A DNA stretch of 64,000 nt, from the NCBI GenBank assembly GCA_032622095.1, contig CP136061.1:251115582-251179581 (forward strand). Reading direction: 5' to 3'. This DNA is from Siphonodentalium dalli. Its lineage: Eukaryota > Mollusca > Scaphopoda > Gadilida > Siphonodentaliidae. The translations under genes and the position numbers were made by a program. Within the stretch, counting starts at the first letter, position 1. Each line of letters begins with the position of its first letter. The notes beneath the pieces are model-generated. The model did no database searches, was not told the origin of the DNA, and was given only the letters and a program-made list of their open reading frames with translations. This document shows, one piece after another, positions 25,331 through 36,815 of the stretch.

Positions 25331-26240
25331 CTATAAATACCGCAGTGTGACACATTTAAGATAGACCAAAACAATAAACACCTTTCAACCCAAAGATAGT
25401 TACATTTTAATTGAAAAAATAGTTCAAACATGAAAAGTTAATTTTTGCCGATATTTAAGTCAAGTTTTTGAGAGAAAAGTCCAATATGTTTGGTGATGTC
25501 AGTGGTGACACTAGTAACAATTAACCATGGTACATCAGACATGTTAGTATTCAATGTATAGAAGGCAGAATAGCCAATTTGTACACCATCCACAACTTGT
25601 AATCGATTGCGGGACATGCTGGGGCAATATTTACTATTTTCCATATTTTGGCGGCCAGTTTGGCAGCCATTTTGAGCCAAAGTAAGAATTTTGGGTCCAT
25701 TGAGTTGGAATATTCATAGGGAATCATATGCATCACTTATGTTATAAAGTTATGTTCATTTCTTGTTAAAATATGACTAGAATCCCAATTGTGATTTTAT
25801 TTGTGTAAAATTTTATACCGCATTCTGTAAATTCGTATTTTTGAGGGAACGGAAGGGGTTTGGACCCCAAAAAGTGCATATTGAATTGTCCCAATGATCA
25901 GTTTAATAATATACAAAATACAAAATAAAGTCACATTACTCAACCAGTTCCAAACAGCATGAATCGATCTAGAAGATATTTGTAAAAAAAAGTATATTTT
26001 CAACTTCCAGCGGCCATTTTGGTGGCCATCTTGGATGGTGAGTTTCAATTTTGCCCCAAAAAAGTGACATTATGTCTTACCTTCACGAAAATATATACAT
26101 TTGTATACATTTTAGAAGATGTTTACCGCTATAATTTGCATTAAACTGACTAGAGTCTGGTCTGAAAAACAGCGGCCATGATGGACGCCATTTTGTCTGG
26201 AGTCTATATGGCCACTTTTTTTGCTTGTTAGCATTACTTA
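25331..26240. repeat. Degenerate repeats with GCGGCCATTTT-type words
   Basis: Sections resembling GGCGGCCAGTTTGGCAGCC occur near 25650, GCGGCCATTTTGGTGGCC near 26009 and GCGGCCATGATGGACGCC near 26171. They are embedded in weakly similar surroundings, which suggests an old tandem or dispersed family. Short minus frames (25438-25680 and 25797-26048) arise from these words and show no domain. Confidence 0.5.
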
Positions 26241-26516
26241 AAAGTTGAAGGACATAATACGGAACAAAATGGGTGGGGAGAAGTTAAGTCCCAGGGGGTG
26301 CAAGGGTACCCATATTAGCTCCCGGAATACTAGTAGTACTATGACGTCGACGGAAAATTCTTCAATTTTCGGTCGTCGGGTAGGTCAATACAAACATGTT
26401 TTTCGCCAATTAAGCTACAAATTCACCACTGCTGTCATGGATATTCGTAATCTACATATATTTTACTACAAAATTAGATTGGATAGCACTTGTCCGTCAA
26501 AATGAGCAACATTTGT
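26241..26516. other. Intergenic, no gene supported
   Basis: An 86-codon plus frame (26245-26505) has no recognisable features and lies next to a LINE relic. I do not call it a gene. Confidence 0.4.
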
Positions 26517-26887
26517 TATTTCTTGGGGTCGATCTCCTGGACTAAATCGCTTATTGTAGAAGGTAAAAATGTATCTTTATAAATATCCTTTGTGGCGTCC
26601 AATGGTAGTCGTATTGCATGATGTCTAAGATTGTAACCGGTTTGATTTTCAGAGTGACAAATATAATTTCGTAGGTACACGGGTGTCGTACTATTAATTA
26701 TCTTGTGTAATTGTATAAGCTTTTGTTTTTCCTCTTAGATGCCAGGGTCTCCCAACCAGTATCTAATAGTAGGCTCTCTTTACTGGCGCTGTTCGTCGCG
26801 CCAGTAACGATCCTTGCCATTTCAAATTGTATTTTCTCTATATCATTGCTGAGATAATCAGGACAGTTATGCCATAACGAAAATATT
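26517..26887 (-). pseudogene. LINE reverse transcriptase C-terminal relic (post-palm)
   Basis: The minus strand reads LWHNCPDYLSNDIEKIQFEM, then ARIVTGATNSASKESLL, then GWETLASKR. After a one-base shift near 26740 it continues LIQLHKIINSTTPVYLRNYI, then TGYNLRHH, then FLPSTISDL, ending at a stop at 26517-26519. The order W.N.P..L...IE..Q...ARI.TG, GW..L..R, H...N..TP.YL, YNLR is the standard C-terminal region following the reverse transcriptase palm in CR1/Jockey-like elements. The upstream palm is missing because similarity stops at about 26887, exactly where a satellite 2-like unit begins. Confidence 0.85.
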
Positions 26888-26965
26888 TGGATAATAAGTT
26901 AAACAAACACTTATTATCTGAACATTGCCTATGGCATAATTACTCATCAACGATGCTTTCAGGGT
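26888..26965 (+). repeat. Dispersed satellite 2 monomer
   Basis: A single unit containing CTTATTATCTGAACATTGCC, then ATTACTCATCAACGATGCTT, matches the satellite 2 consensus at 41965-52425 with a few changes. It lies 15 kb from the main array in the same orientation and abuts a LINE relic. Confidence 0.88.
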
Positions 26966-27419
26966 TTTAGACGATACAGACCCTAAGCTCTTTTGTTCTG
27001 TATGTGGCTATTGATGGCTAAGTACCATGCTTGTGTTGTCCTATACAAAATTATTGTCGGTTGATTGCTTAATAATACAACGCAAGGGCGACTGTCTTAT
27101 AGGATACGTCCACACACTCCCACATATTTAAAGCATTTTTTGCTGACATTTCGGTATAGAAAATTACAATGTGACAGAAACCGAATGCGAATTCTATCCC
27201 ATTTAATACGAACTACAACATGTTCAAAGCAACTCAAACTTTTATAACCAGGAGTGGTAGGTTTTAGTTGTTTATTATGTATGAAATCTTATACTAATTC
27301 TAAATTGTATCCACAAATGATTACCTTGATTGATAACGATCTGGCATAGTTGTTTGATTCAGAGAATTTCCATCAGTCATAAGTATTCCCAATAATTTAA
27401 AAACGAACATATGGCAGTT
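26966..27419. other. Intergenic, no feature identified
   Basis: A 60-codon plus frame at 27065-27247 carries no recognisable domain. Nothing else is supported. Confidence 0.4.
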
Positions 27420-27505
27420 GTAGCACACTCTCTCTCCCTTTCTTTCTCTCTCCCACTCTCTTTCTCCCTCTCACTCACTATGTATCTCGCTCTGTCTCTC
27501 TGACC
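27420..27505 (+). repeat. Pyrimidine-rich simple repeat (CT)n-like
   Basis: An interrupted run of CTCTCTCC, TTTCTCTC and CACTCTC words: a decayed dinucleotide microsatellite. Confidence 0.9.
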
Positions 27506-27794
27506 TCAGCAGATTCAACAGCAATATTCTACGATTATTAAAATCATCATTATCATGTTATACATATCCTGTCATTCATATCCTGTACTCTTCACCTTGT
27601 TATTATATATTTATCACATAATTTGCCCATAAAAGCAGTTTCATAATTATCGGTAAGAGACACGTTTAATATCAGCGCGTGCGATGACGTCACGCCGTTC
27701 TTTAAATGACTTGTGATGGCTGCAGTTTATGATTGTTGTTTTCGATGAATAATTCGCGTTGCTTCGCGTTTATTTGATCATGTGATAAAACGTA
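27506..27794. other. Intergenic, no feature identified
   Basis: AT-rich, with no supported gene or repeat. Confidence 0.35.
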
Positions 27795-27940
27795 TCTCAC
27801 ACTCGTCCTATTTTATACGTAATTTATCAACCTCGTCCACTAAATTCTATTTGAGCCTCGGTAAACCTCGGCTCAAATCGAATTTAGTGAACTTGGTTGA
27901 TAAATTCCGTATAAAATAGAAACTCATGTGAGATCCTCTA
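27795..27940. repeat. Inverted repeat / foldback, ~145 bp
   Basis: The left arm includes CTATTTTATACGTAATTTAT, then CACTAAATTC and TTTGAGCCTCGG. The right arm carries the inverse order with CCTCGGCTCAAA, GAATTTAGTG and ATAAATTCCGTATAAAATAG. The loop is short. The structure is that of a small foldback transposon. A target duplication could not be assigned. Confidence 0.8.
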
Positions 27941-28145
27941 TATATTATATATGTTCTTTGAGGGTAGAATTAAATATTGTTTAAACCAAACCGAATGCGA
28001 CAATGCTTATAAAATGCACCCGTACCACACGCGGCTAACCACATGAGAAGTAAACAATATCTAGTTCCACTAGTAGTGACGCTATCGAAATTTGCCTGTA
28101 ATTATCTCGAAAGAATCAACCAGACATGTAATTTAAGGCAGAATA

Positions 28146-28645
28146 TTTACATACTAAGTGTTGTCGTCACTAAATCCAGCATTCTGATTGGTCGGCGCCC
28201 ACGTGGCTAGTTGCAGTTATTTCTCGGTGAATGCGCAACGCCTCATAACACCAAGCTCATAACACCCTCGATACGTCATTGGGTTTGGAAAGACGAACGC
28301 GTAATGTTTTGGGCGCATTTTGACTCGCGCAGGATTGACTTAATACATCATCGGGTTTTAATATGAAGAGAAATTGTTCCTATTAACTTTTGCCAAGGGT
28401 GCTATTGGATATTTTGGGCTGTTTTTGTCACGATACACTTTTCGATTTAAATACATTTACAAAAGTGGCTTTTTCGCTAAATGTATATAAATATAAGGAT
28501 TAACTGTCATGTGGACTATTTTTATGGAGATGTAACCGTGAGGTAAGTGGTCATAACTTGTATGTAAAACCCTTCGGGTTTTACACAAGTTATGTCCACT
28601 TACCTCACGGTTACATCTCCAGTCCACATGACAGTTAATCCTTAT
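28146..28645 (+). mobile_element. Dispersed ~500 bp element with terminal hairpin, copy 1
   Basis: It is over 90% alike by eye to 59357-59866 in the same orientation, including CTAAGTGTTGTC, CATTCTGATTGGTCGGCGCC and CGAACGCGTAATG. The last ~153 bp (28493-28645) is a long palindrome from ATAAGGATTAACTGTCATG to its inverse, with AAACCCTTCGGGTTTT at the centre. The right arm lacks about 8 bases present in copy 2. No coding capacity. The right boundary is sharp in both copies, immediately after CAGTTAATCCTTAT. Confidence 0.87.
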
Positions 28646-29231
28646 TTGTTAGTAGCACCGTTTCAAGTAGGACTACCGAAATTTTACTTCTCATGCCGAT
28701 AGATTTGGTAAATATGCGTTGGGCATGTACATGCGTGTTGCCGTTCATAGTCTAGCACCAACTGGTTTTCCTGAACTACTATTTGAAATTGATACAATTT
28801 ACATTCTTCTTGGGAAATGGGGGATGGGGGTATTAAACAGTTCTACTAATTTCTAATGAAATTTGCGGACGAAAGTGTTCAACAAGACATTTCGATAACT
28901 GGAGAATAATCCGGTGCTCTTACAATGTACCTTTAATAATAATAAATTGTTCAGACTTTTGACCATGAATCCGCTATACAGAATACATTTGATCTTTCCA
29001 TTACCAGCTCACTGAGCTCAGTACTGCCCTTAATTTACCACATCGCATTCTTCTTGGCGTGAAAAAATATGTGTCCCCACCCCAACAGTAAAACTTTAGC
29101 GAAACATACCTTATTTCTTGATATTGTCACCTAGTTTTAATAAATACTCGGAAAATAAACTTCCCAACGATGCCTCACCAACTTGGATGAGCATATATCC
29201 TGGGTTAAAATTTTCAAATTAAGAGTTCATT
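28646..29231. other. Intergenic, no feature identified
   Basis: No open frame or repeat that I can support before the LINE pseudogene begins. Confidence 0.4.
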
Positions 29232-31018
29232 TTGGAAATATGGCTTGGCGGATACTGTTTGGAGGCAGGGTCTATGGGTCAAGCTGTTAAGAAATGGCAT
29301 AATCGTAGAATCTTCAATGGTATTCGTAATATGTATCAATCAACCAAACCTTGCGTATTGAAAGGTGATTTAAGATCTGACTATTTACCCTCTAATACTG
29401 GTGTTAAACAAGGAAAACTTGTCACCTATACTCTTTTCTATGTATTTGAATAATCTTGAAGATTTTTTAGATAGTTGCGCTGTTGATGGACTCAAATATT
29501 TGAAGGATCAAGTCTCTAAACAGATTGGTTGCTACCTCAAACTCTGGTGTGTATTGTATGCTGATGACACCTCCTATTGGCGGATAATACTACAGATATG
29601 CAGAGATCGTTTGAAGCATTCGCAGACTATTGCGAATCGTGGGAGCTCTCCATCAACACACAAACGACAAAGGTGGTATTTGACAATAAACGTCTCCAAA
29701 TACGCCCAATGTTCAACTTGTATGGAAACGAACTCGATATCGTTGACGAATTTACCTACATCGGTATTGATTTGTTCTTTAACGGTAGATTTTGGCGAGC
29801 AGTCAAACAAACTAGGACAAAAGCTACAAAGGCGATGTATGCGCTACTGTCGAAAGTACGGAATATTATTTTATCTATCGATTTGTCTTTGAAACTTTTT
29901 GACTACTTAGTCCAACCTATTTTATTGTACGGTTGTGAAATTTGGGATTTGAAAATATTCGCCATATTGAGACGATAAACCTGGCATTTTGTAAATCATT
30001 GATGAATATGAAAAGCAGCAGTTATATGGTTTATGGCGAATTAGGCCGATGGCCACTATCTATCGAGATCAAGAAGAGAATGATCTCATACTGGTGTTGA
30101 ATTGTCAAGAAAGATAATGGTATCACATCAGTACTCTATAACTTACTGTTAGAAATGCTCAAAAATTAACACGTAAGATATATTGATTATATTTCAGGAG
30201 TTATCCAATCTGCGAATCTTAATGATAACTGGGATAACCAAACTCCTCTATCATGCAGCTCCTTTAGAAGTTTTAATGCAACACTAATTGAAGAGTTTAG
30301 AATCCAGTGGCGTAACGATGTTGGTTCCTCGGAAAGTGGGGAGTTTTATAAACATCTGAAATCACAACCCTCATTGAGTTGGCACTATACCACGCCATTT
30401 GACATTATGATCCACGTTCAGAAAATACGAACATCCAATCATAAATTAGGTATTGAGACCGGTAGGTGGAGAAAACGGAAAAGCAAACATAATACTAATA
30501 ACAAAGACAGTTTTTGCTCGCTTTGCAATGCACTGATATGTGATGAATTTCATTTTATATTAATGTGTCCGCAACTCAAAGATTTTCGCGAGAAATATAT
30601 TCCGAAGTAATGTAATGACGCATCGTCGAGAGAACTTTTATTCGAAATTCTTAGCTCGACCAATCCTGAGATATTGAACAATTTGGCAATTTTTATTAAA
30701 CTATAGGTTTGAAATATTTCCTATAATCAGGGCACACTTTTAAAGGCTGTATTGTATTTTTAGCTGTACTCGTTTGCATATATTGATTATGTTAGGTGTG
30801 TATGTTATTTAATGGTACACGTTTGTTTAGTTCACTGAATTACATGTATCTGTGCGATGTTACAGTTGAATATTGAATATATAATATTTGTTTTGTAATG
30901 TTTCTGTGAACCGCCAATGTTCGTTCTATGTGTAAATAGTGTAAATAATTGTCTCATTTCCCATGTAAAAATGGCTGTGAATAAAGCATTCATGCATTCA
31001 TTAAAGCATTCATTCATA
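29232..31018 (+). mobile_element. 5'-truncated, decayed LINE with CATT-rich tail
   Basis: Reverse transcriptase coding sequence begins abruptly inside the palm near 29235 and continues with several shifts to a stop after 30608. It is followed by ~370 bp of untranslated sequence, an AATAAA at 30980-30985 and a tail of CATT-like repeats to 31018. 5' truncation plus a simple-repeat 3' tail indicates target-primed integration. The family differs from the LINE at 1380-3901: its tail motif is FCSLC..L..DEFHF...C rather than C-X-C-G. Confidence 0.87.
29235..30610 (+). pseudogene. LINE reverse transcriptase and C-terminal domain (frameshifted)
   Basis: Pieces in order: WRQGLWVKLLRNGI; after a shift, NGIRNMYQSTK and SNTGVKQG; after a shift, LSPILFSMYLNNLEDFLDSC, then LYADDT with the catalytic box at 29557-29571; after a shift, FEAFADYCESWELSINTQTT, YIGIDLFFNG and YLVQPILLYGCEIW; after a shift, INLAFCKSLMNMKSSSYMVY with GELGRWPLSIEIKKRMI; and finally HKLGIETGRW and FCSLC...DEFHFILMCP. 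This is the full sequence of palm, thumb and zinc-knuckle-like tail of a LINE ORF2, without the endonuclease. At least four frameshifts and internal stops show that it is dead. Confidence 0.88.
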
Positions 31019-31734
31019 TAGTGAGTCAGGACTATACTGAATCGATAGATGCCATGCTAACATGTATAGATCTTTTGCGAACGTTTTACTTAATCCATTT
31101 GAGAATCTGAAGCTTCCTCCACATTCTTGCGACAATGTACATGCACATGTAAATGGGAATCAACAAATGTTTTCCAAGAGAATGACACGAAATTTCACAC
31201 ATTTCACGTGCTGCTTCGTGGTGCGTACATGCACGAAACCTTCGCTGAACGAGTTCACTTTGTGCTATTAATTGTTTACACATGACAAGAAGTAACTGAC
31301 TCCATTATCGGCGTTTTTCTTTCATGTACTTTATTGACGGCCAAATAAAATGTGGAATTGAAAAGACCACTATTTGGTATAAATCATTTTTATCCGGTCG
31401 CAAAGTTGTCGATACCAGGACGGTCAACTTACAGCGAACCGATATTTTTTGCCAGTTTCTTATGCCTGTGGTGATACTGTTCAACAAAAGAGCGATTATA
31501 GATTAATTACGACATGAACACCTCCGGTTGGCTTATTTTATCAAGGTGGGAGCTATTAGCATTGCTTCTATATTATGATAGTTTATTCGATATTGATTAT
31601 TGAGGTTGTAATGGCTTTTGCTACACTGTTTGATTCTTTGTTGGTTATCGGAAATGGCAAAAACATCACTCATCGGGAAGCTCAATTGTTTCGGTAATAC
31701 ATGGACTACATTATAATTAATTGAAAACAAATTA
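31019..31734. other. Intergenic, no gene supported
   Basis: Overlapping frames of 60-69 codons occur on both strands with no recognisable domain. I see nothing to support a gene. Confidence 0.4.
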
Positions 31735-31835
31735 TGTTAGCCTGTGTTAGCCTGTGTTAAATGTGTTAAATGTGTATAGCCTGTGTTAGCCTGTGTTAGC
31801 CTGTGATAATTATGTTAGTCTGTGATAATTTTATA
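31735..31835 (+). repeat. Short tandem repeat, AGCCTGTGTT-type unit
   Basis: Five to seven imperfect copies of TTAGCCTGTGTT and variants (TTAGTCTGTGATAA) in a row. Confidence 0.85.
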
Positions 31836-32334
31836 TCAAAACATAAATATGATTATCAATAACATAAAATTCTCGTGTATATATAGAATGTAATGGAGGA
31901 TGTCCGGTTAGGTAAGTAAAATTTGGCGACAGTTCCGAGTCTACATTCTATTCCTTTTGTGTTTGTTAAAACATACGGATCGATGTTGCCAACGAGTGAT
32001 CTTTTTGATAAATATCGCCCCGTAGTCGGTTTATCTAACGTTTCGATGTATTTTTTGTTAGAACTGTTCGTCTGAGATGCCGAGAATGTATTCATTTATC
32101 CATACCTCCACGTACAACAAAAGCAACAACATATTAATAAAATTTAATGGCAGTTTAGATTTGGCTTTTTCCCATAACAACTATTGTCAGAAACTGTAGA
32201 TGCCATAATACGCGGGCTATATCGTCTCGCCGGATTCAAATGTTTTCAGACAACCCATTTTGCATTTATTCCATTGTGCATAAACGCAACAAATACGGAG
32301 AAATCCCTAATATGGATCACTATTGATTAACATA
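31836..32334. other. Intergenic, with an unassigned 79-codon minus frame
   Basis: The minus frame 31856-32095 contains KKYIETLDKPTTGRYL and NTKGIECRLG. Its composition is not low-complexity, but I recognise no family and see no splice or start context. It might be a fragment of a repeat or an exon, and I make no call. Confidence 0.3.
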
Positions 32335-33365
32335 TCCTTGATTTATTGTAGAAAGCGACAGCCACCATAATATACCTGTACAACCCGTCCATGACCACAC
32401 AGTCATCCCATATATACACGAACACCACACAAATGACAATACAACCACTCTATTTATACGCATCCACATCTTCCGTGACCATACAGCCACTTGTGGTATA
32501 TCTGTACACCCACACATGACCATACAGCCATGAATCACAATATATGTGCATCAGGCATACTCCCACACTCCACATATGACTATTTAGTCACTATATGCCT
32601 GTAATACATATTCACGGCATTAGTGACCACACAGTCACTCCCAAATGCATATTGACGTCATTTATGATCCCACAGTCACTCCCTGTAAACATATCCTCAT
32701 CACATATGACCATACAGTCGCTCCAAGTATGCATATTCGCCTCAGTCATGGTTATATAGCCACTCGAGATATACATATACATGACCATAGTCACTCCAGG
32801 TATACATATTCACATTATCAATGGACATACAGCCCTTCCATATATACCAAATATCACACACATGGTCGTGCATCCACTCCTCACTTACAGATACACCCAT
32901 GACAATTCACCTACTCGTTATACACATCCACAAGATATATACATGTACATCACACCCATGACCACAAGGGCACTCCATATATACACATACGTCCCATGAG
33001 TCACCATCCAGCTATGTGCCATGTATGCATATACACTTCAACTATGACCGTGCATGCATGACATGTGTATCTATACATATCACCCATAACATACAACTAC
33101 ACCTGATGCATCCGTACACCCCACCCATCATCATACAACAACACATGTATACATACATATGCACTCATCTCGACATCACAGCCACCCGGGGTACTCATGT
33201 GCATCTCACCACGACCACACAGTGTCACTCCATATACGCCTAAACACCATACATATGACCATTTATATCCACTGATCGCAAAGCCAAATGTATACCCGTA
33301 AACCCACACATGATCGTGCAGTCACTCCTTGTACATGTGTATATCTATTCACCTCACACATTTAA
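32335..33365 (+). repeat. Degenerate minisatellite, ~41-42 bp unit
   Basis: Words of the form CACATGACCATACAGTCACT, followed by C..TATACATAT and a CA-rich spacer, recur about every 41-42 bp. For example, the CACTC endings fall near 32640, 32681, 32723, 32765, 32838 and 32879. About 25 units, many with substitutions and indels. Overlapping short frames rich in His, Thr and Tyr arise from the repeat. Confidence 0.85.
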
Positions 33366-33704
33366 TCCGATGAAACACTCCTAAATTACTATTTCTTTGG
33401 CTTCAGGGGTAAAATATATTCGATCCGAGTCGAGGAACCTACCCATCAACGGTTAACTCTAAAAACAAGTGGTAATACGGCCAAATTTCGTGAATACTCA
33501 AGTGATAATACGGCAATATTTCGTTGAACAAAATGTTGATAAATAACACATTTTGGGACATTTGATACCATAATTCACAGTGGTTAGCATCATTCTGTTG
33601 CATTTAATCGATTTTGATAACTAAAACATTGAAGAAATGTTGTTGTTGAATCTTGATGATATGAGTACCCTCTGATTGGATTGAGTACCGTTAAATAGAA
33701 GTCT
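33366..33704. other. Intergenic, no feature identified
   Basis: Nothing supported. Confidence 0.4.
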
Positions 33705-34066
33705 GATTATGATTATAAATCTAACTTGATTTCTGTGTAAAATATATTACTGTTTTATTATGAATATAAATCTAACTTGATTTCTGTGTGATAAATGTCC
33801 CTCTTTTATTATGAATATAAATCTAACTTGATTTCTGTGTGATATATGTCCCTCTTTTATTATGAATATAAATCTAACTTGATTTCTGTGTGATAAATGT
33901 CCCTGTTTTATTATGAATATAAATCTGACTTGATTTCTGTGTGATAAATGTCCCTGTTTTATTATGAATATAAATCTGACTTGATTTCTGTGTGATATAT
34001 GTCCCTGTTTTATTATGAATATAAATCTGACTTGATTTCTGTGTGATATATGTCCCTGTTTTATTC
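33705..34066 (+). repeat. Tandem repeat, 51 bp unit, about 7 copies
   Basis: The unit contains TTATTATGAATATAAATCT, then ACTTGATTTCTGTGTGATA, then ATGTCCCT. Copies start near 33801, 33852 and 33903 at an exact 51 bp period. The first unit is the most diverged. Point variants (CTAACTT or CTGACTT, GATAAATG or GATATATG) separate early from late units. Confidence 0.95.
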
Positions 34067-34308
34067 CGTCCTCGTATTATCTAAAATATAATGGTGCCGT
34101 CACGTAATGATATATGACCTACTTATATCTACGAAACAAAGCTTGTTTCGTTATAATCCCATACCACTGATCACACTGTCTTGTCTTCCCCCCATCGCCA
34201 ATGTTGAATCTTAACTATCGTTATAAATAAAATATTCGACACCATTTTTTTTTATGGATACCAAAATGTCGCTTAACTCAAAATTCCCACCTATGATGTT
34301 CGGGGACT
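34067..34308. other. Intergenic, no feature identified
   Basis: Nothing supported. Confidence 0.35.
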
Positions 34309-34437
34309 TTAACCCTTTCAGTGCCATAGGTCGCCTCGCATATATAAGAGAATGTATTGGCCTAACAATTTTTCATCATTTGTTGTTATTTTTTTTACAA
34401 TTTGTTTTACAATTTTTATAATCTTTTCTTATATTCT
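34309..34437. mobile_element. Partial TTAA-type element carrying half of the hairpin module
   Basis: TTAA at 34309-34312 is followed by CCCTTTCAGTGCCATAGG and then one arm of the 66 bp hairpin module (GTCGCCTCGCATATATAAGA, then GAATG.ATTGGC). The opposite arm is absent. The start resembles the terminus of the adjacent complete TTAA element, so this looks like a truncated relative. Confidence 0.6.
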
Positions 34438-34441
34438 TTAA

Positions 34442-34719
34442 CTCTTTCAGTGCCAGACTTATTTTGTAGGTTTAGTGTCAGGGAATCTTACGTTTTTCAT
34501 GGGCATCAAAATTATTACTATGAATACTTGGTGATAGTTTTGAGTTATAACATGCCCCTAAGGTTTTATCCAGTTTGTTTTTAAATTCGCTATAACATGC
34601 TTAAGCATACCCAAAAAAAAAATTCAACCCCCCAAAAAAAATCTAATTTTTTTTTCGGCCCTGGCATTCTACAGACCGTAAATTAGGGCCGATGAGATCG
34701 GCCCCTGGCACTGAAAGAG
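34442..34719. mobile_element. TTAA-flanked MITE (piggyBac-type)
   Basis: A 278 bp element has perfect 15 bp terminal inverted repeats, CTCTTTCAGTGCCAG at the left and CTGGCACTGAAAGAG at the right, and is flanked by TTAA at 34438-34441 and 34720-34723. A TTAA target is characteristic of piggyBac and a few other superfamilies. There is no transposase frame, only a 60-codon AT-rich shadow. A-rich and T-rich runs lie near 34610-34660. Confidence 0.9.
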
Positions 34720-34723
34720 TTAA

Positions 34724-34814
34724 TATAGTGTATGTGATGTTATTGCGCATCAGCAGACAAAACAACTGTTCAGTGGTATTTATTTCCATACTTCGTTTTG
34801 GTATAATAATCACT
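34724..34814. other. Short intergenic stretch
   Basis: Nothing recognised between the MITE and the inverted paralogous exon segment. Confidence 0.35.
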
Positions 34815-35200
34815 GCAGTGAATTTATGTCATGTTGCACGGAAACTTTGAAATTGGGAATTTGGGTACGGTTGAATGAGTGCAGTTGGACATTCTTAGAT
34901 GGACACCCACTCCCAACAGAAGAGACCTTCTAGCCAAAACGCTAATTGAGAAATTTATACAAGTTAGAATTTAGTTAATAATTTTGTTAGAAATAGTTAC
35001 TTACCAAGTACCATCACTACGACGAAACACAATTTGAACATGATTTAATCTGTTGATGATATTTCCCAACTACTCCAGCGGTCTTCTAAGAGGATTTGAC
35101 GGATGTGATCACGGTGTTTAATAAGCAGTATACACTATATGCGTCACATATAGGACGTCAATGTGTGTTCTGAGTGCTGTCGGAAATCGGTTGTCAGTTG
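34815..35200 (-). repeat. Inverted paralogous segment, minus copy (pairs with 53000-53390)
   Basis: The reverse complement of this interval matches 53000-53390 across promoter-like sequence, a short first exon, a GTAAGT donor and ~180 bp beyond. Shared landmarks include TTTCCGACAGCACT, TGACGCATATA, TGCTTATTAAACAC, CACATCCGTCAAAT, TAACTATTTCTAACAAAATT and CGTGCAACATGACATAAATT. Identity is perhaps 75-80%, with the exon and donor among the best conserved parts. Confidence 0.88.
35005..35041 (-). CDS. Putative first coding exon (signal peptide) of a secreted protein, minus copy
   Basis: Starting at ATG 35041-35039, twelve codons plus one base read MFKLCFVVVMVL and then G at the splice junction, followed at once by a consensus donor GTAAGT (34999-35004). 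A lysine followed by a run of hydrophobic residues is the form of a signal peptide start, and a phase-1 intron right after it is common in secreted-protein genes of animals. A TATA-like ATAGTGTATA stands upstream at about 35130, and CACATCCGTCAAAT and AACAGATTAAATC precede the ATG. The paralogue at 53152-53188 keeps the start, frame, hydrophobic character and donor. I could not identify later exons with confidence, so the product is unknown and the gene may be incomplete or dead. Confidence 0.55.
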
Positions 35201-36540
35201 AATCAGGATCCTGGGTAGCTTCAGATTACTCGGTGACGAATTACATGCAATTTTAAAACGCCCTGCACTACATACTCTACGAAACCGAATATTATCAAAC
35301 TGAATGAACTATTCAACTCGGGAAAGGGGAAGAAAACTCAAAATCGTTCACTGTTCATTAAAATGGTTAGCTCTCATGGGGCATAACCGCATACTTTAGA
35401 ACACCGCCACGGGTTGTTGAATTAAATTATTGTTGACTCAAAACACCTCATGCATGGCACACTATATTCTGTATTTATTATGCTGTAACTATAATACACA
35501 TACTCCAACATAATGAAGAGTAACTAAACTGAATTGAATTGGAAATGTAATGTTTACAAATAATGGTTTTGATGTGCGAAATTGGACAGTTCTTAACGAT
35601 GAAAATAAGAACGAAAATTATCCGTGTTTTATGGTGCTCATATTCAGAAAGAGCAATGGGTGATGCCACAGTGTCCTGGACCCACAAACAAGGTACCCCG
35701 CCTTGCTCGCCGGAAGCTTATATTATGCTAATGATGAACAGACAGTCTGCCGTCAGAGCAGTTTTAGCCAGTCAAAAATAAAAATAGTATAAAAAATATT
35801 GTAGAGAACCACGAATCTCACGATTTGCTTACACGTGGAGTCCACTTAAAAAGCACAACATGTGCAACTTTAAATCCCACACACAGTCGTGGCCAGGTTA
35901 ATTTGTTTATATAATCATCGAACGTGCCGTCGTTGTCAGCGAGAGATACCGGATTCCTCCGAGATAATTTACAGATTCCCGCGTTATCACCCATCCGTGT
36001 AGGTACATATATATATAACCATGTGGTCGATTTCCAAGCGCAAATGATAAGTTTTGTAACCATGTATATATAGGTATATCCACGTATAGCCCCCTCCCAT
36101 CTCACAGTCATGGTTTATCCCCTATTGCTCACTATGAATGTAGGCACCATAAAACAACGAAAACAAGAAAACCATAGTCAGACATGGTAACGCCACAAAG
36201 ATTATATTATTACATATAAATAGAAATTATAAAAAATACATAAAATATTTTGATAACAATTGCGTTTAAACAAGTAATCCTTCAAATAATTACTAACAAA
36301 GCAAGTAAATGAGTGTGGGGTCACTCAACAGATTGTAAAGACTTGGACTTAGTATACTGTAAATACTGGGACTGTATTTTTTTAAATTTTAATCTAAAAT
36401 TTAAATGAAATAATTAAAAGATAAAATTTAGCAAGTAGTAAAAGTTAATTTTCTCATTTAATTTTTTGTTTGTTTGTTAAATAAAGCAATAATTTAAATG
36501 TAAAATTTAGTTTAAAACAAAAATGATTTACCCTGGCTCT
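35201..36540. other. Intergenic; one unassigned 97-codon minus frame
   Basis: The minus frame 35818-36111 contains GDNAGICKLSRRNPVSLADN and DYINKLTWPRLCVGF. I recognise no family. It lies upstream of, and on the same strand as, the putative signal-peptide exon, so a relation cannot be excluded but nothing supports it. 36200-36500 is very AT-rich, with imperfect inverted words around TTTAAATTTTAATCTAAAAT. Confidence 0.35.
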
Positions 36541-36815
36541 TCCAATGTTTGCGCGACTGACCTGGTCAATTGTTCTTAAGAAGTTGTTTTGAGAATTACC
36601 ATGGAGGGAAATAGTTATGGCTGTGGCTTCGCAAGTAATTGACTTGGTGACGTGATGTTAACAAATCTGAACTCCAGTAAATCAAGGACGCTCCATACCA
36701 AATATAAGGTCAATAAATCATTCTTTAGAAGTTGTTTTAAGATTTACTATGGAGGGAAAGAATTGTGGTGCTGGCTTCGCAACTATTTGACCTCACTGTA
36801 ACAAATATAAATATT
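36541..36815 (+). repeat. Two-copy degenerate repeat, ~145 bp apart
   Basis: AGAAGTTGTTTTGAGAATTA followed by CCATGGAGGGAAA and GGCTTCGCAA near 36578-36635 recurs as AGAAGTTGTTTTAAGATTTA with CTATGGAGGGAAA and GGCTTCGCAA near 36727-36782. Confidence 0.8.

Noticed and set aside
26966-27419. Possible tRNA or SINE promoter boxes
   Set aside because: I looked here and elsewhere for A and B box spacing and a cloverleaf and found none convincing.
29574-29810. Minus frame over the plus-strand LINE
   Set aside because: Antisense to the reverse transcriptase segment that follows the YADD box.
32320-33309. Several His/Thr/Tyr-rich frames on both strands
   Set aside because: All lie in the ~41 bp minisatellite and change with its indels.
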